Part shown: positions 1 to 8,422 of the stretch, in pieces
Layout of the letters: each line of letters opens with the position of its first letter
How positions within the stretch are numbered: the first letter of the stretch is position 1
DNA from: Rhodospirillaceae bacterium
GTDB lineage: Bacteria > Pseudomonadota > Alphaproteobacteria > MPNO01 > UBA2964
Length of the DNA stretch: 31,744 bases
Direction: 5' to 3'
Assembly (NCBI GenBank): GCA_002712335.1
Contig: PATI01000019.1
Coordinates: 82,407-114,150, forward strand
The notes under the pieces: model-generated
What the model was told of the DNA's origin: nothing
Database searches by the model: none
What the model saw: the letters and a program-made list of their open reading frames with translations, nothing else
Program-made: the position numbers and the translations under genes

Positions 1-1
1 A

Positions 2-802
2 TCAGCTAAAAATCTTGGTATTGGCTGGGTGGAGGATCCCTCAAATCAAAATTGTAATTTCGCTCGGGTAAGGCTAAGAAAATTATTACCCGCTTTAAGA
101 GAAGAAAAAATTTCATCAGGTGCACTTGGAACTACAGCAAGGCATTTGGCAAAAGTTCGTAATATATTGGATGATCAAACGACTCAAATTTTGGTGAGGG
201 CAGCTGAACTTAATGATTTGGGATATGCAAGAATTCAATCTAAAATTTTGAAAGAGGTTGATAGAGAATTAGCAATACGTGCTTTGGAGAGGTTGTTGGG
301 CACTATTGGGGGACATTTTTACCCTATTAGTCACAATGGAATTAATAACGTAATGAAAAAACTCCAAAAACAAGGTTTGTTTGCTTCACGAACGCTTGCT
401 GGATGCAAATTACAATGTGATAAAAACAATATTTTAGTCATCAGAGAAGCAGCGAGATGTGAGGAGAAAAAAATAAAAGTGGGGTCTTGGGTTCATTGGG
501 ATGGCCGATTCAAAATTCGACTTTCTAAATGTGAGAAATCTAATACTACAAGTTATATAATTAAAGCACTTGGAGATAACTTATCGCGAAGACTTATAAA
601 ATTAGAGGGTGATGAAAAGAAAATCGATATTAAACGGTCTGTTCGCCAGTCTCTGCCATCAGTTTGGGATAAAGGCGGCTTGGTTTGCGTTCCTCATTTA
701 GGGTATAGACGTATAGAGGCAAATCCTGCTAGCGTAGTTACGGTTCAGGTAGAATTTCAGCCAAGAAGATCTGCAACCAATGCCTCATTTTCTATTGTAT
801 AA
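2..802 (+). CDS. tilS: tRNA(Ile)-lysidine synthase, C-terminal part (5' end outside window)
   Basis: TilS attaches lysine to C34 of the CAU anticodon of tRNA-Ile so that it reads AUA and is charged with isoleucine. The reading frame is open from base 2, so the gene enters from the left. The first visible residues include WVEDPSNQN, followed by an Phe-x-R-x-R-x-R run; this is the conserved DPSN...FxRxRxR segment just after the N-terminal ATPase domain of TilS. The ATP-binding PP-loop itself lies outside. The C-terminal end has the usual LPSVWD...VPHLGYRR stretch. A GTG at 29 could look like a start, but the conserved motif spans it, so it is internal. About 266 residues are visible. It precedes ftsH, an order common in alphaproteobacteria. 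Confidence 0.9.
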   Translation, partial: SAKNLGIGWVEDPSNQNCNFARVRLRKLLPALREEKISSGALGTTARHLAKVRNILDDQTTQILVRAAELNDLGYARIQSKILKEVDRELAIRALERLLGTIGGHFYPISHNGINNVMKKLQKQGLFASRTLAGCKLQCDKNNILVIREAARCEEKKIKVGSWVHWDGRFKIRLSKCEKSNTTSYIIKALGDNLSRRLIKLEGDEKKIDIKRSVRQSLPSVWDKGGLVCVPHLGYRRIEANPASVVTVQVEFQPRRSATNASFSIV

Positions 803-894
803 CCAATGTTATTCACTATTTAATCTATAAGAAAATGAATTTTTAGAACAGAAATTAAAAAATTGAGAAATTTAGATTTCGTGGGAATTTTAAT

Positions 895-2829
895 GTGAAC
901 AATCTAGGTAAAAATTTAGCTCTATGGCTTGTTGTTGGTCTGTTACTTGTAGCGCTCTTTAATCTCTTTCAGGGACCGAGCGGCAGAAGCGGCGAAGTAG
1001 GAATACCATTTTCTGATTTTCTTGCAGAGGTCGAAAACGGTCAAGTTAGGGAAGTTGTTATTAAAGGTAACGACATCTCCGGTACCTTTAATGATAATCG
1101 GGGTTTTTCAACTTACGCGCCCAATGACCCTAATTTGGTTGAGAAATTGACTAAGCGTGGTGTTATCATAAATGCGCAACCCACTGAAAGTAATTCGCCT
1201 TCGCTTATACAAATTCTAATCTCTTGGTTTCCAATGTTGCTATTAATTGGTGTCTGGATCTTCTTTATGAGGCAAATGCAAGGTGGGGGTGGCAAGGCGA
1301 TGGGTTTCGGAAAGTCCCGTGCACGAATGCTCACGGAGCAATCAGGCAGGGTAACTTTTGAGGATGTTGCAGGCATCGATGAATCCAAAACCGAGCTTGA
1401 GGAAGTGGTTGAATTTTTACGCGATCCACAACGATTCCAAAGACTAGGTGGTAAAATACCCAAAGGGGTTCTATTGGTAGGGCCTCCTGGGACCGGAAAA
1501 ACATTGTTGGCTCGTGCTATCGCCGGTGAAGCTAACGTGCCATTTTTTACAATTTCTGGTTCTGATTTTGTAGAGATGTTTGTAGGTGTTGGCGCTTCTA
1601 GAGTACGCGATATGTTCGAACAAGGTAAGAAAAACGCACCATGTATTATTTTTATTGATGAGATTGATGCTGTGGGACGTCATCGCGGAGCTGGTTTGGG
1701 AGGTGGAAACGACGAGCGTGAGCAAACCTTAAATCAACTTCTAGTGGAAATGGACGGCTTTGAAACCAATGAAGGAGTTATTCTCATTGCTGCCACTAAC
1801 CGTCCAGATGTTCTGGACCCCGCTTTATTGAGGCCTGGCCGATTTGACAGGCAGGTAGTCGTGCCCAATCCTGATATTTTGGGGCGAGAAAAAATTTTAA
1901 AAGTTCATATGCGTAAAGTACCTTTGGCCCCAGATGTCGACGCTAGGGTTATAGCACGTGGCACCCCCGGATTCTCTGGCGCAGATTTGGCAAATTTAGT
2001 AAACGAGGCGGCACTGATGGCTGCTAGACGCAATAAGCGATTGGTAACGATGGCAGAATTTGAGGATGCTAAGGACAAAGTGATGATGGGAGCGGAGCGT
2101 CGTTCCATGGTAATGTCCGAAGATGAAAAAAAACTAACCGCATATCATGAGGCAGGTCATGCAATTGTCGCACTTCATGTGCCCCAACATGACCCGTTGC
2201 ATAAAGTAACCATTATTCCAAGGGGTCGCGCATTAGGTGTTACGATGTCTCTGCCAGAACGTGATGCATTGTCGATGTCTAGAATTCAACTAGAGTCAAA
2301 GATTGCGATGGCTTTTGGCGGCCGCATAGCCGAAAAAATAACCTTTGGTAATGAAAATGTTACGACTGGTGCGGCCAATGATATTAAACAAGCGACGGGT
2401 ATGGCACGCTCTATGGTAACAGAATTTGGATTTAGTGAAAAACTGGGACCATTACGTTATACAGATAATGAAGAAGAAGTTTTTTTGGGTCATTCGGTGG
2501 CACAAAAGAAGAATGTATCCGATGCTACTGCCAAACTAATTGATGAAGAAGTTAGGAAACTTGTTGACGCAGGCATGGAAACTGCTGAGCGTATCTTAAC
2601 AGAAAATAATAACGAACTTGAAGTTTTGGCTCAGGCGTTACTCGAATATGAAACTCTGTCTGGCGAAGAAATTTCAGCGCTGCTTCGGGGAGAAACAATA
2701 ATTAGGCCAGATCCCGATGACAGCACACCAGATAACGAGGGACGCACATCTGTGCCAACCTCAGGCATAAAAAACAAAAAAGATGGTGGCGAGCCAGATC
2801 TAAAGCCGGAGCCACAACCAGGTTCCTGA
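895..2829 (+). CDS. ftsH: ATP-dependent zinc metalloprotease FtsH
   Basis: Membrane-anchored AAA+ protease that extracts and degrades misfolded membrane proteins and short-lived regulators. The 644-residue length is normal. Visible in order: transmembrane helix (about 9-25), periplasmic domain, second helix (about 104-124), AAA domain with Walker A GPPGTGKT (196-203), Walker [10 protein letters not shown], arginine-finger region RPGRFDR, then the zinc protease domain with HEAGH (418-422) and the third zinc ligand in GAANDIKQ (about Asp496). The C-terminal tail is hydrophilic and proline-rich. The start is GTG; an ATG two bases upstream runs straight into TGA. The N-terminus [11 protein letters not shown] matches the family, which supports this start. 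There is no clear Shine-Dalgarno sequence. folP follows after 17 bases, suggesting co-transcription. Confidence 0.98.
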   Translation: MNNLGKNLALWLVVGLLLVALFNLFQGPSGRSGEVGIPFSDFLAEVENGQVREVVIKGNDISGTFNDNRGFSTYAPNDPNLVEKLTKRGVIINAQPTESNSPSLIQILISWFPMLLLIGVWIFFMRQMQGGGGKAMGFGKSRARMLTEQSGRVTFEDVAGIDESKTELEEVVEFLRDPQRFQRLGGKIPKGVLLVGPPGTGKTLLARAIAGEANVPFFTISGSDFVEMFVGVGASRVRDMFEQGKKNAPCIIFIDEIDAVGRHRGAGLGGGNDEREQTLNQLLVEMDGFETNEGVILIAATNRPDVLDPALLRPGRFDRQVVVPNPDILGREKILKVHMRKVPLAPDVDARVIARGTPGFSGADLANLVNEAALMAARRNKRLVTMAEFEDAKDKVMMGAERRSMVMSEDEKKLTAYHEAGHAIVALHVPQHDPLHKVTIIPRGRALGVTMSLPERDALSMSRIQLESKIAMAFGGRIAEKITFGNENVTTGAANDIKQATGMARSMVTEFGFSEKLGPLRYTDNEEEVFLGHSVAQKKNVSDATAKLIDEEVRKLVDAGMETAERILTENNNELEVLAQALLEYETLSGEEISALLRGETIIRPDPDDSTPDNEGRTSVPTSGIKNKKDGGEPDLKPEPQPGS

Positions 2830-2846
2830 GCAATAGTAATGATTTA

Positions 2847-3914
2847 ATGCAAATTAAAAACGCCTCCGCTTTGCCGGAGACCTTTGAATATTTTTCAGAA
2901 TTAGAATCTGGCTTTCAACTCAATCCCGACCCAACCGGTATGAGTAAATCAAATAGGGTAGAGTTGTATATACCGGCTGGTGAAGGGGCTTTGAAGGTCC
3001 AAGCGGATATTGCTGAAATCCTACAATGGGCTAAAAAGATTGATGCAGATCTAGAAAAGGTGATAATTCGGCTTATTGATTTCGCCTCAAGACCAAGTTT
3101 ATCCTTTGCAGGACTTAAATTGGATCACCCGATTTTGATGGGCATTTTGAATATCACACCGGATAGTTTTCATGATGGGGATAGTTTTTCCGATATTGGG
3201 GCTGCAATAGAACATGCTTTGAAGTTAATCGAATGCGGCGCGGAAATTATTGATATTGGGGGGGAATCTACTCGACCCGGTGCGAAAGCGATTTCAGAGC
3301 AAGAAGAAATTGACCGCATCATTCCAGTCATAGAAGGTCTTATAACGGAAAATACTACAATTTCTGTCGATACAAGGCGCGCTGACGTAATGCGTGTAGC
3401 CTTGGCAGCAGGCGCTAAAGTTGTTAATGACATAAGTGCATTGTCCGATGTCCGGTCTTTAGAGGCTGTAAAACAGGCAAAAGCATCTGCTATTTTAATG
3501 CATATGCAAGGGCAACCAAAAAATATGCAAAAAAACCCACAATATGGAGATGCTCCATATGAAATTACTACATATTTATCAAAAATAGTTAACCGTTGTG
3601 AAAAAATGGGAATACCGCGCTCTAGCTTGGCAATTGATCCCGGAATAGGTTTTGGGAAATCAGATATGCATAATTTAGCCATCTTAAAAAATTTATCGAT
3701 GTTACATGGAGTGGGGTCTCCTGTAGCTATTGGTGTTTCGCGTAAAAGTTTTATTGGTAGGTTAACTAATACAATTTCTACAAATGATCGATTGCCCGGG
3801 ACAATTGCGGCCGTTTTGCAAGCTATGAATCACGGCATTCAAATTCATCGCGTTCATGATGTTTGTGAAGTCAAACAGGCACTTACGATTTGGAATCAAA
3901 TTCAAAACGCTTAA
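2847..3914 (+). CDS. folP: Dihydropteroate synthase
   Basis: Condenses 6-hydroxymethyl-dihydropterin diphosphate with p-aminobenzoate to make dihydropteroate, the sulfonamide target in folate synthesis. The TIM-barrel signatures are all present: GILNITPDSFHDGD (from about residue 99), GAEIIDIGGESTRPGA, ISVDTRRADV, KVVNDIS, a LMHMQG segment, IDPGIGFGK and GVSRKSFIG. At 355 residues it is some 80-90 longer than the E. coli enzyme. The extra length is an N-terminal extension before the barrel, with no motif I recognise; longer FolP proteins of this sort are, as far as I recall, usual in alphaproteobacteria. It sits between ftsH and glmM, the classical ftsH-folP-glmM order. Confidence 0.96.
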   Translation: MQIKNASALPETFEYFSELESGFQLNPDPTGMSKSNRVELYIPAGEGALKVQADIAEILQWAKKIDADLEKVIIRLIDFASRPSLSFAGLKLDHPILMGILNITPDSFHDGDSFSDIGAAIEHALKLIECGAEIIDIGGESTRPGAKAISEQEEIDRIIPVIEGLITENTTISVDTRRADVMRVALAAGAKVVNDISALSDVRSLEAVKQAKASAILMHMQGQPKNMQKNPQYGDAPYEITTYLSKIVNRCEKMGIPRSSLAIDPGIGFGKSDMHNLAILKNLSMLHGVGSPVAIGVSRKSFIGRLTNTISTNDRLPGTIAAVLQAMNHGIQIHRVHDVCEVKQALTIWNQIQNA

Positions 3915-4001
3915 AACAAATATTACATTTTCTTATCAAAATTGCGTTATGATAAATATAGAAAGCATGGAAGCATCGTCAAAATATAGGGCAGGGCATT
4001 A

Positions 4002-5348
4002 ATGGTGGTTAAACTATTTGGTACTGACGGAATAAGGGGAAAAGCTAATGTTAATCCCATGACCGCCGAAGTAGCCCTTAAAGTTGGTATGGCGGCAGGA
4101 GCAGTATTTACGAGTGGAGCGCGGCGTCACACGGTGGTTATAGGCAAGGATACCCGCTTGTCTGGTTATATGCTTGAACCAGCTCTAGCTGCCGGCTTTA
4201 TAGGTATGGGCATGGATGTTATATTCGTTGGCCCTATGCCAACGCCTGCCGTAGCAATGCTGGTCCGAAGTCTTAGAGCTGATCTTGGAGTGATGATCTC
4301 GGCTTCGCATAACTCCTTTGAAGATAATGGGATAAAACTGTTTGGGCCGAGCGGATATAAACTCTCTGATTCAGCCGAAGCAGAAATTGAGTCTCTAGTT
4401 GAACAACAAAATACAAATAAATTGGCTACCCCCAATAAACTCGGACGTGCTCGACGATTAGAAGATGCGGAGGGGCGTTACATTGAGTTTGCTAAAAACA
4501 CTTTTCCGAAAGGTTTAAGGCTGGATGGTCTAAAAATAGTAGTGGATTGTGCCAATGGCGCTGCATACAAAGTAGTTCCCGCCGCACTTTGGGAGTTAGG
4601 TAGCGATGTAGTTGCTTTGGGGATTTCTCCTAATGGATTAAATATTAATAAGGCCTGTGGTAGCACTAATACGGAGTTAATGCGTGAGACAGTTGTAAAT
4701 GAGGGAGCCAATCTTGGCATCGCACTTGATGGAGATGCAGATCGAGTAATCCTTGCTGATGAGGAAGGTAATATTATTGATGGCGACCAAATTTTAGCTT
4801 TAATAGCAAAATCTTGGAAGAGTGATAATAGGCTTAAAGGGGAGGGGATAGTGACGACCGTAATGGCCAACCTTGGATTAGAGAGGTTCCTTACCGATCT
4901 GGGGTTAAATGTTGTGCGGACAAGAGTTGGCGACCGTTATGTTGTAGAAAAAATGTTATGCGATGGTTTTAATGTTGGCGGTGAGCAGTCAGGCCATATT
5001 ATTCTTAATGATTACAATACCACCGGTGATGGACTGGTTGCGGCGTTAGAGGTCCTCTCTGTTATTGTACAATCCAATAGACCGGCTAGTGAGGTTTGCA
5101 GGGTTTTTGACCCTGTCCCGCAAATTCTCAAGAATGTGGTGTTTGCTGGTTCATCGCCAATGAGTTTGGTCTCTGTAAAAAAGATTATTGCGGATGGAGA
5201 AAAGAAATTAGAGGGTGTTGGAAGGTTGCTAATACGTCAGTCTGGAACAGAGTCAATAATTAGAGTTATGGCAGAAGGCAGCGATGAAACAATGATAAAA
5301 GAAGTCGTCAATGAAGTGTGTTCCGAAATTGAAAAATTTTCAAAGTGA
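4002..5348 (+). CDS. glmM: Phosphoglucosamine mutase
   Basis: Interconverts glucosamine-6-phosphate and glucosamine-1-phosphate on the way to UDP-GlcNAc for peptidoglycan and lipopolysaccharide. The 448-residue length is typical. Visible: N-terminal [13 protein letters not shown]; catalytic phosphoserine loop ISASHN with Ser102; metal loop DGDADR (Asp243, Asp245, Asp247); sugar-binding GGEQSGH; C-terminal phosphate-binding RQSGTES...IRVM. Two prolines usually found beside active-site motifs (ASHNP and SGTEP) are serines here; the catalytic residues themselves are intact, so I expect activity. A purine-rich GGGCAGGG lies just upstream of the ATG. thiD follows after 10 bases. Confidence 0.97.
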   Translation: MVVKLFGTDGIRGKANVNPMTAEVALKVGMAAGAVFTSGARRHTVVIGKDTRLSGYMLEPALAAGFIGMGMDVIFVGPMPTPAVAMLVRSLRADLGVMISASHNSFEDNGIKLFGPSGYKLSDSAEAEIESLVEQQNTNKLATPNKLGRARRLEDAEGRYIEFAKNTFPKGLRLDGLKIVVDCANGAAYKVVPAALWELGSDVVALGISPNGLNINKACGSTNTELMRETVVNEGANLGIALDGDADRVILADEEGNIIDGDQILALIAKSWKSDNRLKGEGIVTTVMANLGLERFLTDLGLNVVRTRVGDRYVVEKMLCDGFNVGGEQSGHIILNDYNTTGDGLVAALEVLSVIVQSNRPASEVCRVFDPVPQILKNVVFAGSSPMSLVSVKKIIADGEKKLEGVGRLLIRQSGTESIIRVMAEGSDETMIKEVVNEVCSEIEKFSK

Positions 5349-5358
5349 ATAAGATAAA

Positions 5359-6156
5359 ATGATCGGAAGAGTTTTAGTTATTGCGGGTTCCGACTCCGGG
5401 GGGGGAGCGGGTATTCAGGCAGACATTAAGTCAATAAGTGCCCTCGGAGCTTACGCTGCCAGCGCCATTACGGCTTTAACAGCTCAGAACACACTGGGAG
5501 TGCACGGCGTTATGGAGGTTTCTCCAGAGTTTATTGATAAGCAAATAAATGCGGTGTTAGATGATATAGGCGCCGATTGTATAAAGACGGGAATGCTTCA
5601 TGACTCCATGGTAATTGACACGGTTTTAAGGACGCTGGAACGTAAGGCGAATAATATCCCTGTAGTTGTTGATCCAGTGATGATTGCCAAAGGGGGTGCA
5701 CCTTTATTAAAAGCAGAGGCCATTGTAACGCTGCGCGAGGGACTAGTGCCACGAGCAACCTTGCTTACTCCTAATATCCCAGAAGCAGAAGCTATTTTGA
5801 ATAGGAAGCTTAAAGGCAGGAATGACATGCAGGCAATGGGGGAAGAGCTTTTTGATCTCGGCCCACAGGCAGTTTTGCTTAAAGGCGGTCATATGAAAGG
5901 GCCGATAGTCTGGGATTTTTTAATCTCAAATGATGGGTCTCGATTTTATCAAAATGAACGAATAGCTACTTCACATACCCACGGGACTGGCTGTACTCTT
6001 GCATCATCTATCGCCGCAGGCATAGCAAACGGCCTAACTATTGAGAGGGCGGTAACACAAGCGGAGACTTTTTTAAATAAAGCAATTCAAACTGCACCAG
6101 GCATTGGCAAAGGTCATGGACCGATAAATCATCTTCATACAGTTCAGTCTAGCTAG
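5359..6156 (+). CDS. thiD: Hydroxymethylpyrimidine/phosphomethylpyrimidine kinase
   Basis: Phosphorylates HMP and HMP-phosphate to HMP-diphosphate, the pyrimidine half of thiamine. The 265-residue length fits the family. It starts with the PfkB-type substrate and nucleotide signature AGSDSGGGAGIQADIK, continues with QNTLGVHG, DPVMIAKGGAPLL, TPNIPEAE and LLKGGH, and has the anion-hole/ATP motif THGTGCTLASSIAAGIANG near the C-terminus. It lies 10 bases after glmM on the same strand, so is probably the last gene of that transcript. It is followed by the convergent MarR gene. No other thiamine gene is nearby. Confidence 0.95.
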   Translation: MIGRVLVIAGSDSGGGAGIQADIKSISALGAYAASAITALTAQNTLGVHGVMEVSPEFIDKQINAVLDDIGADCIKTGMLHDSMVIDTVLRTLERKANNIPVVVDPVMIAKGGAPLLKAEAIVTLREGLVPRATLLTPNIPEAEAILNRKLKGRNDMQAMGEELFDLGPQAVLLKGGHMKGPIVWDFLISNDGSRFYQNERIATSHTHGTGCTLASSIAAGIANGLTIERAVTQAETFLNKAIQTAPGIGKGHGPINHLHTVQSS

Positions 6157-6204
6157 GCTCTTAGCGCTATTAGATCTAGGGTCTCTGTTTATCGTTTTCT
6201 TTTC

Positions 6205-6696
6205 TTACAAAAGACCTCGTTTTAGGAACTTGGCTCGGTCGGTCTCGTTTATCATTCCTAAAATAACTTTACGGTAACCCTCGACAGCCTCTGCCCCAGC
6301 AGCCCGATAAGCATGCGCGATTCTCTCTCTTTGGTTCTGGGAAAGTCTTTTTTCAAGGTTTACACCTTTTTCGGTTAATTCTAAAAGCCGTTGACGTCTA
6401 TCGCGTGTTCCGGGTCGCTGCGTTATAAACTTCTCACGTACCAATTGGCTTAATACACGTGATAGACTTTGTTTGGTGATTTTAAGGATATCTAAAAGTG
6501 CTGAAACCGTTATATCCGGATTGCGGCCGACAAAATATATTACTCTATGGTGTGCTCTCCCAAACCCATAGGCCGCTAAAATGGCGTCGGGTTCCGCGGT
6601 GAAATCACGGTAGGCATAAAACACTAATTCCATGCCCTGCCTTAATTCTTCATCTCGCAGAAATAAGGGGTTTGCCCCTGGTTTTATGTCAGTCAT
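6205..6696 (-). CDS. MarR-family winged-helix transcriptional regulator
   Basis: DNA-binding regulator of the MarR family, about 163 residues with the start chosen here. Visible: ILKITKQSLSRVLSQLVREKFITQR (recognition helix) and the wing GTRDRRQRLLELTEKG, which is the typical DxRxxxLxLTxxG pattern. A longer frame begins at a GTG at 6768. I prefer the ATG at 6696 (MTDIKPGANPLFL), because the longer form would leave only about 25 bases to the divergent ilvE start and would add a 24-residue head without family resemblance. It probably controls itself and perhaps the divergent aminotransferase gene. The ligand cannot be read from the sequence. Confidence 0.85.
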   Translation of the reverse strand: MTDIKPGANPLFLRDEELRQGMELVFYAYRDFTAEPDAILAAYGFGRAHHRVIYFVGRNPDITVSALLDILKITKQSLSRVLSQLVREKFITQRPGTRDRRQRLLELTEKGVNLEKRLSQNQRERIAHAYRAAGAEAVEGYRKVILGMINETDRAKFLKRGLL

Positions 6697-6793
6697 GTTG
6701 ACATATATGACTGCGAATGATACGCAGGGCAACCCGAAATTTAAACTTTTAACGCTTTTTTTTGTCACCTAACTTTGTCATGGTTTTAAATAT
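6697..6793. promoter_or_regulatory. Divergent promoter region between MarR gene and ilvE
   Basis: This 97-base gap must hold both promoters. Visible elements: a TTGACA hexamer on the + strand at 6698-6703; a perfect 5-base inverted repeat CTGCG-N7-CGCAG at 6711-6727; and a direct repeat TTTGTCA at 6761-6767 and 6774-6780 (13-base period, just over one helical turn). No good -10 matches the TTGACA at 17 bases, so its promoter role is uncertain. Either repeat could be the MarR operator; this is inference. Confidence 0.4.
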
Positions 6794-7666
6794 ATGCTGA
6801 ATTTTGATGATCAAGATGGGCAAATTTGGTATAATGGTTCGCTAAAAGAATGGCGGAATATTCGATTACATGTACTGAGCCATGGTCTTCATTATGGCAG
6901 TTGTGTTTTTGAAGGTGAAAGAGTTTATAACGGGAATATTTTTAAGCTAAGGGAGCATACCGAAAGGCTTATCAAGTCAGCGGAAACACTGGGTTTTGTT
7001 ATCCCCTATTCTCTGCAACAAATTCAAGATGCAACTGTAGAAACTGTTTTGGCTCAGGGGTTCTCTGATGCATATGTTCGACCTGTAGCGTGGCGTGGAA
7101 GTGAAATGATGGGTGTTTCGGCACAAGAATCAACAATTCATTTGGCTATAGCGGTTTGGGAATGGCCTTCATATTTTTCTCCAGAGGCTAGAATGAAAGG
7201 TATTAAACTGAGCTGGGCACCATACAAAAGGCCCTCCCCGGAATGTGCCCCTGTTCATTCCAAAGCTGCGGGCTTGTATATGATTTGTACATTGTCCAAG
7301 CACGCGGCAGAGGCGGAGGGTTTTGATGATGCCTTAATGCTAGATTGGCGTGGGCAGGTGGCGGAAACAACGGGGGCAAATGTCTTTCTTGTAATTGATG
7401 GCTCGATTCATACTCCTACTCCGGATTGTTTCTTAAATGGAATAACTAGAAGAGCGGTTATGGATCTTGCGCGTGGCCATGGGATTGAGATTATTGAGCG
7501 GGCAATATTTCCTGAAGAGTTATCCAAAGCTGATGAAGTTTTTGTGACGGGCACTGCAGCGGAAGTGACCCCCGTTGGTCAAATTGATAATATGAAATTC
7601 AAAGTCGGTCCAGTTACTAAATTATTGCTTGAAGACTATGATCACCTTGTACGTCAGTCACAATAA
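6794..7666 (+). CDS. ilvE: Branched-chain amino acid aminotransferase (class IV PLP enzyme)
   Basis: Transfers the amino group between glutamate and the branched-chain 2-oxoacids, the last step of Leu, Ile and Val synthesis. The 290-residue length is normal. Visible: LHVLSHGLHYGSCVFEGERVY (fold-type IV N-terminal signature), PLP-binding lysine in HSKAAGLYM (Lys157), the PLP-phosphate region ETTGANVFLV, LNGITRRAVMDLA, and the closing TGTAAEVTPV. It is transcribed away from the MarR gene. D-amino acid transaminases and aminodeoxychorismate lyase share this fold, but the length and these motifs favour IlvE. Confidence 0.9.
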   Translation: MLNFDDQDGQIWYNGSLKEWRNIRLHVLSHGLHYGSCVFEGERVYNGNIFKLREHTERLIKSAETLGFVIPYSLQQIQDATVETVLAQGFSDAYVRPVAWRGSEMMGVSAQESTIHLAIAVWEWPSYFSPEARMKGIKLSWAPYKRPSPECAPVHSKAAGLYMICTLSKHAAEAEGFDDALMLDWRGQVAETTGANVFLVIDGSIHTPTPDCFLNGITRRAVMDLARGHGIEIIERAIFPEELSKADEVFVTGTAAEVTPVGQIDNMKFKVGPVTKLLLEDYDHLVRQSQ

Positions 7667-7707
7667 CCCTAAGTAATTATAGACGGTTGCTGCCGATTAA
7701 TTTTTAC

Positions 7708-8166
7708 TTATGTATTTTCAGTTTCCCATTTATTAGACTCTCTTTCATCATTTTCCTGAGCCTCAACCCAGCTATCACCGGACAGGCTAGATTCGATCTT
7801 CCAAAATGGCGCTTTGGTTTTTAGCCAGTCTATAAGAAAATGACAGCTTTCTATTGCGGCGGTTCGATGTGCGGAAGTGGTTGCCACGAGAACGATGCGG
7901 TCACCGGGTTGAAGTTTACCAAACCTATGAATGATCAATACATCATTTAAAGGCCACCGCTGATTTGCTTCCTTTTCAATTTTTCTAAGTTGTTTCTCGG
8001 TCATCCCAGGATAGTGTTCAAGTGTCATTGCACTAATGTGTTCCTCATTAGCCATGTCCCGCACAAGGACGATAAAACAACTCTGCGCTCCTATTCCAAA
8101 ATTCTCATCCGTCATTTTGGAGAGTTCAATACCGACATCAAAATCCTCTGCCTGAACCCTAATCAA
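7708..8166 (-). CDS. moaE: Molybdopterin synthase catalytic subunit
   Basis: The large subunit of molybdopterin synthase, which with thiocarboxylated MoaD inserts the dithiolene sulfurs into cyclic pyranopterin monophosphate. 152 residues. Visible: N-terminal RVQAEDFDVGIE, the LEHYPGMTEKQL segment, HRFGKLQPGD, and the active-site AHRTAAIESC...LKTKAPFWKIE with the conserved lysines. The start is TTG at 8164-8166. The choice is supported by the conserved N-terminus beginning immediately after it and by a perfect AGGAGG eight bases upstream, inside the end of moaD. It is the last gene of the mobB-moeA-moaD-moaE series. Confidence 0.94.
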   Translation of the reverse strand: MIRVQAEDFDVGIELSKMTDENFGIGAQSCFIVLVRDMANEEHISAMTLEHYPGMTEKQLRKIEKEANQRWPLNDVLIIHRFGKLQPGDRIVLVATTSAHRTAAIESCHFLIDWLKTKAPFWKIESSLSGDSWVEAQENDERESNKWETENT

Positions 8167-8170
8167 CTAC

Positions 8171-8422
8171 TCACCCTCCTGTCATCGGTGGAAATAGTGC
8201 AACCTCATCGTCTGGATCAACTCGAGCATCTAAAGTTGTAATTTCTTGATTAATTGCCACCCGTATTAAGCTTAGGTTCTCGAAAGCTTCGTGATATCGA
8301 TCCCCTCTTTTTTTAAGCCATTCAATCAAAGCGCTAACATCCTTAATATGGGTCGGTAAATGGACTACTTCCTGCCCTATACCAACGCGAGCGCGCACCC
8401 ATCCAAAATATAATAACTGCAT
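8171..8422 (-). CDS. moaD: Molybdopterin synthase sulfur-carrier subunit
   Basis: Ubiquitin-fold sulfur carrier, activated at its C-terminal glycine as a thiocarboxylate by MoeB and then used by MoaE. 83 residues, the usual size. The chain starts MQLLYFGWVRARVG and ends FPPMTGG with the diagnostic terminal Gly-Gly. Its ATG overlaps the TAA of moeA by one base, and moaE starts four bases after its stop, so translation of the three genes is probably coupled. No moeB is in the window. Confidence 0.94.
   Translation of the reverse strand: MQLLYFGWVRARVGIGQEVVHLPTHIKDVSALIEWLKKRGDRYHEAFENLSLIRVAINQEITTLDARVDPDDEVALFPPMTGG
8175..8180 (-). promoter_or_regulatory. Shine-Dalgarno sequence of moaE embedded in the MoaD C-terminal codons
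   Basis: On the minus strand the last MoaD codons ACA GGA GGG TGA contain a perfect AGGAGG, eight bases before the TTG start of moaE. The two glycine codons that encode the essential MoaD C-terminal Gly-Gly therefore also serve as ribosome binding site for its partner subunit. This fixes the unusual TTG start. Confidence 0.8.
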
